Shown here piece by piece: positions 6,102 to 7,803 of a stretch of 7,803 nt of DNA. Origin of the DNA: Pseudomonadota bacterium (GTDB taxonomy: Bacteria > Pseudomonadota > Alphaproteobacteria > Rhizobiales > Xanthobacteraceae); contig JAEXXW010000623.1 of the NCBI GenBank assembly GCA_023405565.1, forward strand, positions 1 through 7,803, given 5' to 3'. A program made the position numbers and the translations under genes. Within the stretch, counting starts at the first letter, position 1. The number at the start of each line of letters is the position of its first letter. The notes beneath the pieces were generated by a model. The model ran no database searches and was not told the origin of the DNA. It saw only the letters and a list, made by a program, of their open reading frames with translations.

Positions 6102-6374
6102 CGTCTTGACGGTATCATCGTCGCGACTCAATTCAGCTGCCCAGTCAAGATAATTTGCGTGTGAAACTTGCGGGCATGTGGGCTATGGGGACATTCGAAA
6201 TTCGTCCCGACTCGCGCAGGCCTTCGATGTTACAGCAGTTTCGTTCCGGGTCTCGCCGCAATCTCGGAGGTGTTCGTTCACGGTAGTAGCGTTTGTTGCG
6301 ATGCGTGCCGCAATGGGCCGAATTCAAAAAGACAATTCAAAAAGACTTGAACTGATACAAAGACCGCTGGACCA
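6102..6374 (+). other. Intergenic region upstream of dnaB
   Basis: These 273 bases contain no convincing gene; short open frames cross it but do not look like proteins. It holds an exact 13-bp tandem repeat (6321-6346), a weak GGGAC/GTCCC hairpin (6188-6208) and GANTC sites at 6125 and 6209, with a third just inside dnaB at 6387. No strong promoter or terminator is evident by eye. Confidence 0.5.
6321..6346 (+). repeat. Two exact tandem copies of a 13-bp unit before dnaB
   Basis: AATTCAAAAAGAC occurs at 6321-6333 and again immediately at 6334-6346, ending 28 bases before the dnaB start. A single slippage duplication is the simplest origin. A binding site with a 13-bp period or an effect on translation initiation is possible. 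Confidence 0.85.
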
Positions 6375-7803
6375 ATGGCACCCTTCGACTCAACCGCGCG
6401 CAAAATTGCCGCGGACCAAACGCCGCTCTACCGCGCTGCGCCCCACAACATCGAGGCCGAGCAGGCACTTCTTGGCGCGATCCTCGTCAACAACGACGCA
6501 TTCTATCGCGTGTCCGATTTTCTCGAGGCGCAGCATTTCTTCGAACCAATCCATCAAAAGATTTTCGAACTGGCCTCGCAGCTTGTGCGTGCCGGCAAGG
6601 TCGCAAGTCCCGTCACGCTGAAGACCTTCCTGCCGGGCGATGCCGATATCGGCGGACTGACCGTCAACCAGTATCTCGCACGCCTCGCGGCGGAAGCCAC
6701 CACCGTCATCAACGCACAGGATTACGGCCGCACCATTTACGATTTGTCGGTGCGCCGTTCTCTGATCGTGATTGGCGAAGACATCGTCAACGAGGCCTAT
6801 GACGCGCCGGTCGATTTCGCACCGGCCAAGCAGATCGAGGAAGCCGAGCGCAAGCTGTACGCAGTCGCCGAAAGCGGCCGCTACGAGGGTGGCTTCCAGG
6901 CCTTCTCGCAGGCGATCACCACCGCTGTCGATCTCGCCGCCAAGGCCTATCAGCGCGACGGAAAACTGTCCGGCATATCGACCGGCATGAACGATCTCGA
7001 CCACAAGATGGGCGGCCTGCAGCCATCCGATCTGATTATCGTCGCCGGCCGTCCGGGCATGGGCAAGACCGCCCTCGCCACCAACATCGCCTACAACATC
7101 GCCAAGGCGTGGGAAGGCGAAGTGCGGCCGGACGGACATATCTCCACCGTCAATGGCGGCATTGTCGGCTTCTTCTCGCTCGAAATGTCGGCCGACCAGC
7201 TCGCCACGCGTATTCTCGCCGAGCGCACCGGCATTCCGTCGAGCACGATCCGCCGCGGCGGCATCAACGAAGCCGATTTTGAAATCATCCGCGATGTCTC
7301 ACTCGAGCTTCAGCAAATGAAGTTCTTCGTCGATGATACCGGTGGTCTCTCCATCGCGCAGCTCGTCGCGCGCGCCCGGCGTCTGAAGCGCCAGCGCGGC
7401 CTCGACATGCTGGTGATCGACTATATCCAGCTGCTGTCGGGCTCGAGCAAACGCGCCTCCGAAGGCCGCGTGCAGGAAATCACCGAAATCACCACCAGCC
7501 TGAAAGCGCTGGCCAAGGAATTGAGTGTTCCGATCATCGCCCTCTCGCAGTTGTCGCGTCAGGTCGAAAACCGCGACGACAAGCGGCCGCAACTCTCCGA
7601 CCTTCGCGAATCGGGCTCGATCGAGCAGGACGCCGACGTCGTACTGTTCGTCTATCGCGAAGAATATTATCTGCAGAGCAAGGAGCCGCGGCCGGGCACC
7701 GAAGAGCATGCCAAATGGATGGTCGAAATGGCCGCCGTTCACGGCAAGGCCGAGGTGATTATCGGCAAGCAGCGCCACGGCCCGACCGGCACCGTGCCCC
7801 TGC
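6375..7803 (+). CDS. dnaB: Replicative DNA helicase DnaB (3' end beyond the window)
   Basis: DnaB is the hexameric ATP-driven helicase that unwinds DNA at the chromosomal fork and recruits primase. The window gives 476 residues with no stop; a full-length protein is about 500, so only a short C-terminal piece is missing. The N-terminal primase-binding domain begins at PHNIEAEQALLGAIL (23-37). The linker leads to the RecA-like domain, with STGMNDLDHKMGGLQPSDL (202-220), Walker A GRPGMGKT (225-232), catalytic E270 in FFSLEMS, Walker B MLVIDYIQLL (345-354), SQLSRQVE (391-398), DLRESGSIEQDAD (409-421) and the arginine-finger region KQRHGPTG (465-472). A segment at about 247-262 (EGEVRPDGHISTVNGG) is an insertion relative to E. 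coli that is common in Rhizobiales. ATG 6375 is the only start before an in-frame stop at 6348; its ribosome binding site is poor. Confidence 0.96.
   Translation, partial: MAPFDSTARKIAADQTPLYRAAPHNIEAEQALLGAILVNNDAFYRVSDFLEAQHFFEPIHQKIFELASQLVRAGKVASPVTLKTFLPGDADIGGLTVNQYLARLAAEATTVINAQDYGRTIYDLSVRRSLIVIGEDIVNEAYDAPVDFAPAKQIEEAERKLYAVAESGRYEGGFQAFSQAITTAVDLAAKAYQRDGKLSGISTGMNDLDHKMGGLQPSDLIIVAGRPGMGKTALATNIAYNIAKAWEGEVRPDGHISTVNGGIVGFFSLEMSADQLATRILAERTGIPSSTIRRGGINEADFEIIRDVSLELQQMKFFVDDTGGLSIAQLVARARRLKRQRGLDMLVIDYIQLLSGSSKRASEGRVQEITEITTSLKALAKELSVPIIALSQLSRQVENRDDKRPQLSDLRESGSIEQDADVVLFVYREEYYLQSKEPRPGTEEHAKWMVEMAAVHGKAEVIIGKQRHGPTGTVPL

Noticed and set aside
6178..6621. 147-codon plus-strand frame across the dnaB start
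   Set aside because: It overlaps dnaB out of frame, is Ser/Arg/Pro-rich nonsense and has no ribosome binding site.
6621..6639. Possibility that the DnaB insert or other helicase segments mark an intein
   Set aside because: The helicase motifs are contiguous, and the only insertion (residues ~247-262) is about 16 residues, far too short for an intein.
6390..7139. 249-codon minus-strand frame inside dnaB
   Set aside because: It is antisense to the conserved N-terminal and Walker A region of DnaB; a coding shadow.
1..7803. CRISPR arrays, tRNA or rRNA genes, insertion sequences, toxin-antitoxin pairs
   Set aside because: No spaced direct repeats, clover-leaf sequence, transposase or long terminal inverted repeats, or paired small genes were found by reading.

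Overview
The window reads as a chromosomal segment of an alphaproteobacterium, most likely of the order Rhizobiales (Bradyrhizobium/Afipia/Xanthobacteraceae-like). This is judged from protein style and gene order; no database search was possible. Most of it is the conserved ribosomal-protein/replication neighbourhood rpsF - rpsR - DUF2232 membrane protein - rplI, followed after a two-gene interruption by the replicative helicase gene dnaB, which runs off the right edge.

Layout. (1) Positions 1-977 hold an unrecognised, visibly AT-richer locus. It reads as one ~320-residue protein if a single extra C in a seven-C run (485-491) is discounted, but as given it is two overlapping frames. A short protein with a signal-peptide-like N-terminus could start inside the second frame at 781. 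(2) Positions 978-1309 carry a good housekeeping promoter (1105-1132) and a ~170-nt leader with two hairpins, a plausible site for S6:S18 autoregulation. (3) Positions 1310-3797 form the plus-strand operon rpsF, rpsR, DUF2232, rplI, with a perfect 11-bp inverted repeat after rpsR. It ends at a strong bidirectional terminator (3812-3851). (4) On the minus strand, converging on rplI, lies an exported c-type cytochrome-like protein with a Pro/Ala-rich tail (3870-4742). (5) Divergent from it is a cyclopropane-fatty-acid synthase (4845-6101). (6) A 273-bp intergenic region with an exact 13-bp tandem repeat precedes dnaB (6375 to the edge).

How the genes fit together. rpsF/rpsR encode partner proteins of the 30S platform and are translationally coupled. 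rplI belongs to the 50S subunit. DUF2232 proteins accompany rplI and dnaB genes in distant phyla too (B. subtilis yybS lies near rplI and dnaC), suggesting an old but unexplained link. The cytochrome and cfa genes look like a cell-envelope pair placed between rplI and dnaB.

I found no clear new multi-gene system. The items most worth a second look are the frameshifted upstream locus, the cytochrome-like protein without a methionine ligand, the DUF2232 linkage, and the repeat before dnaB.
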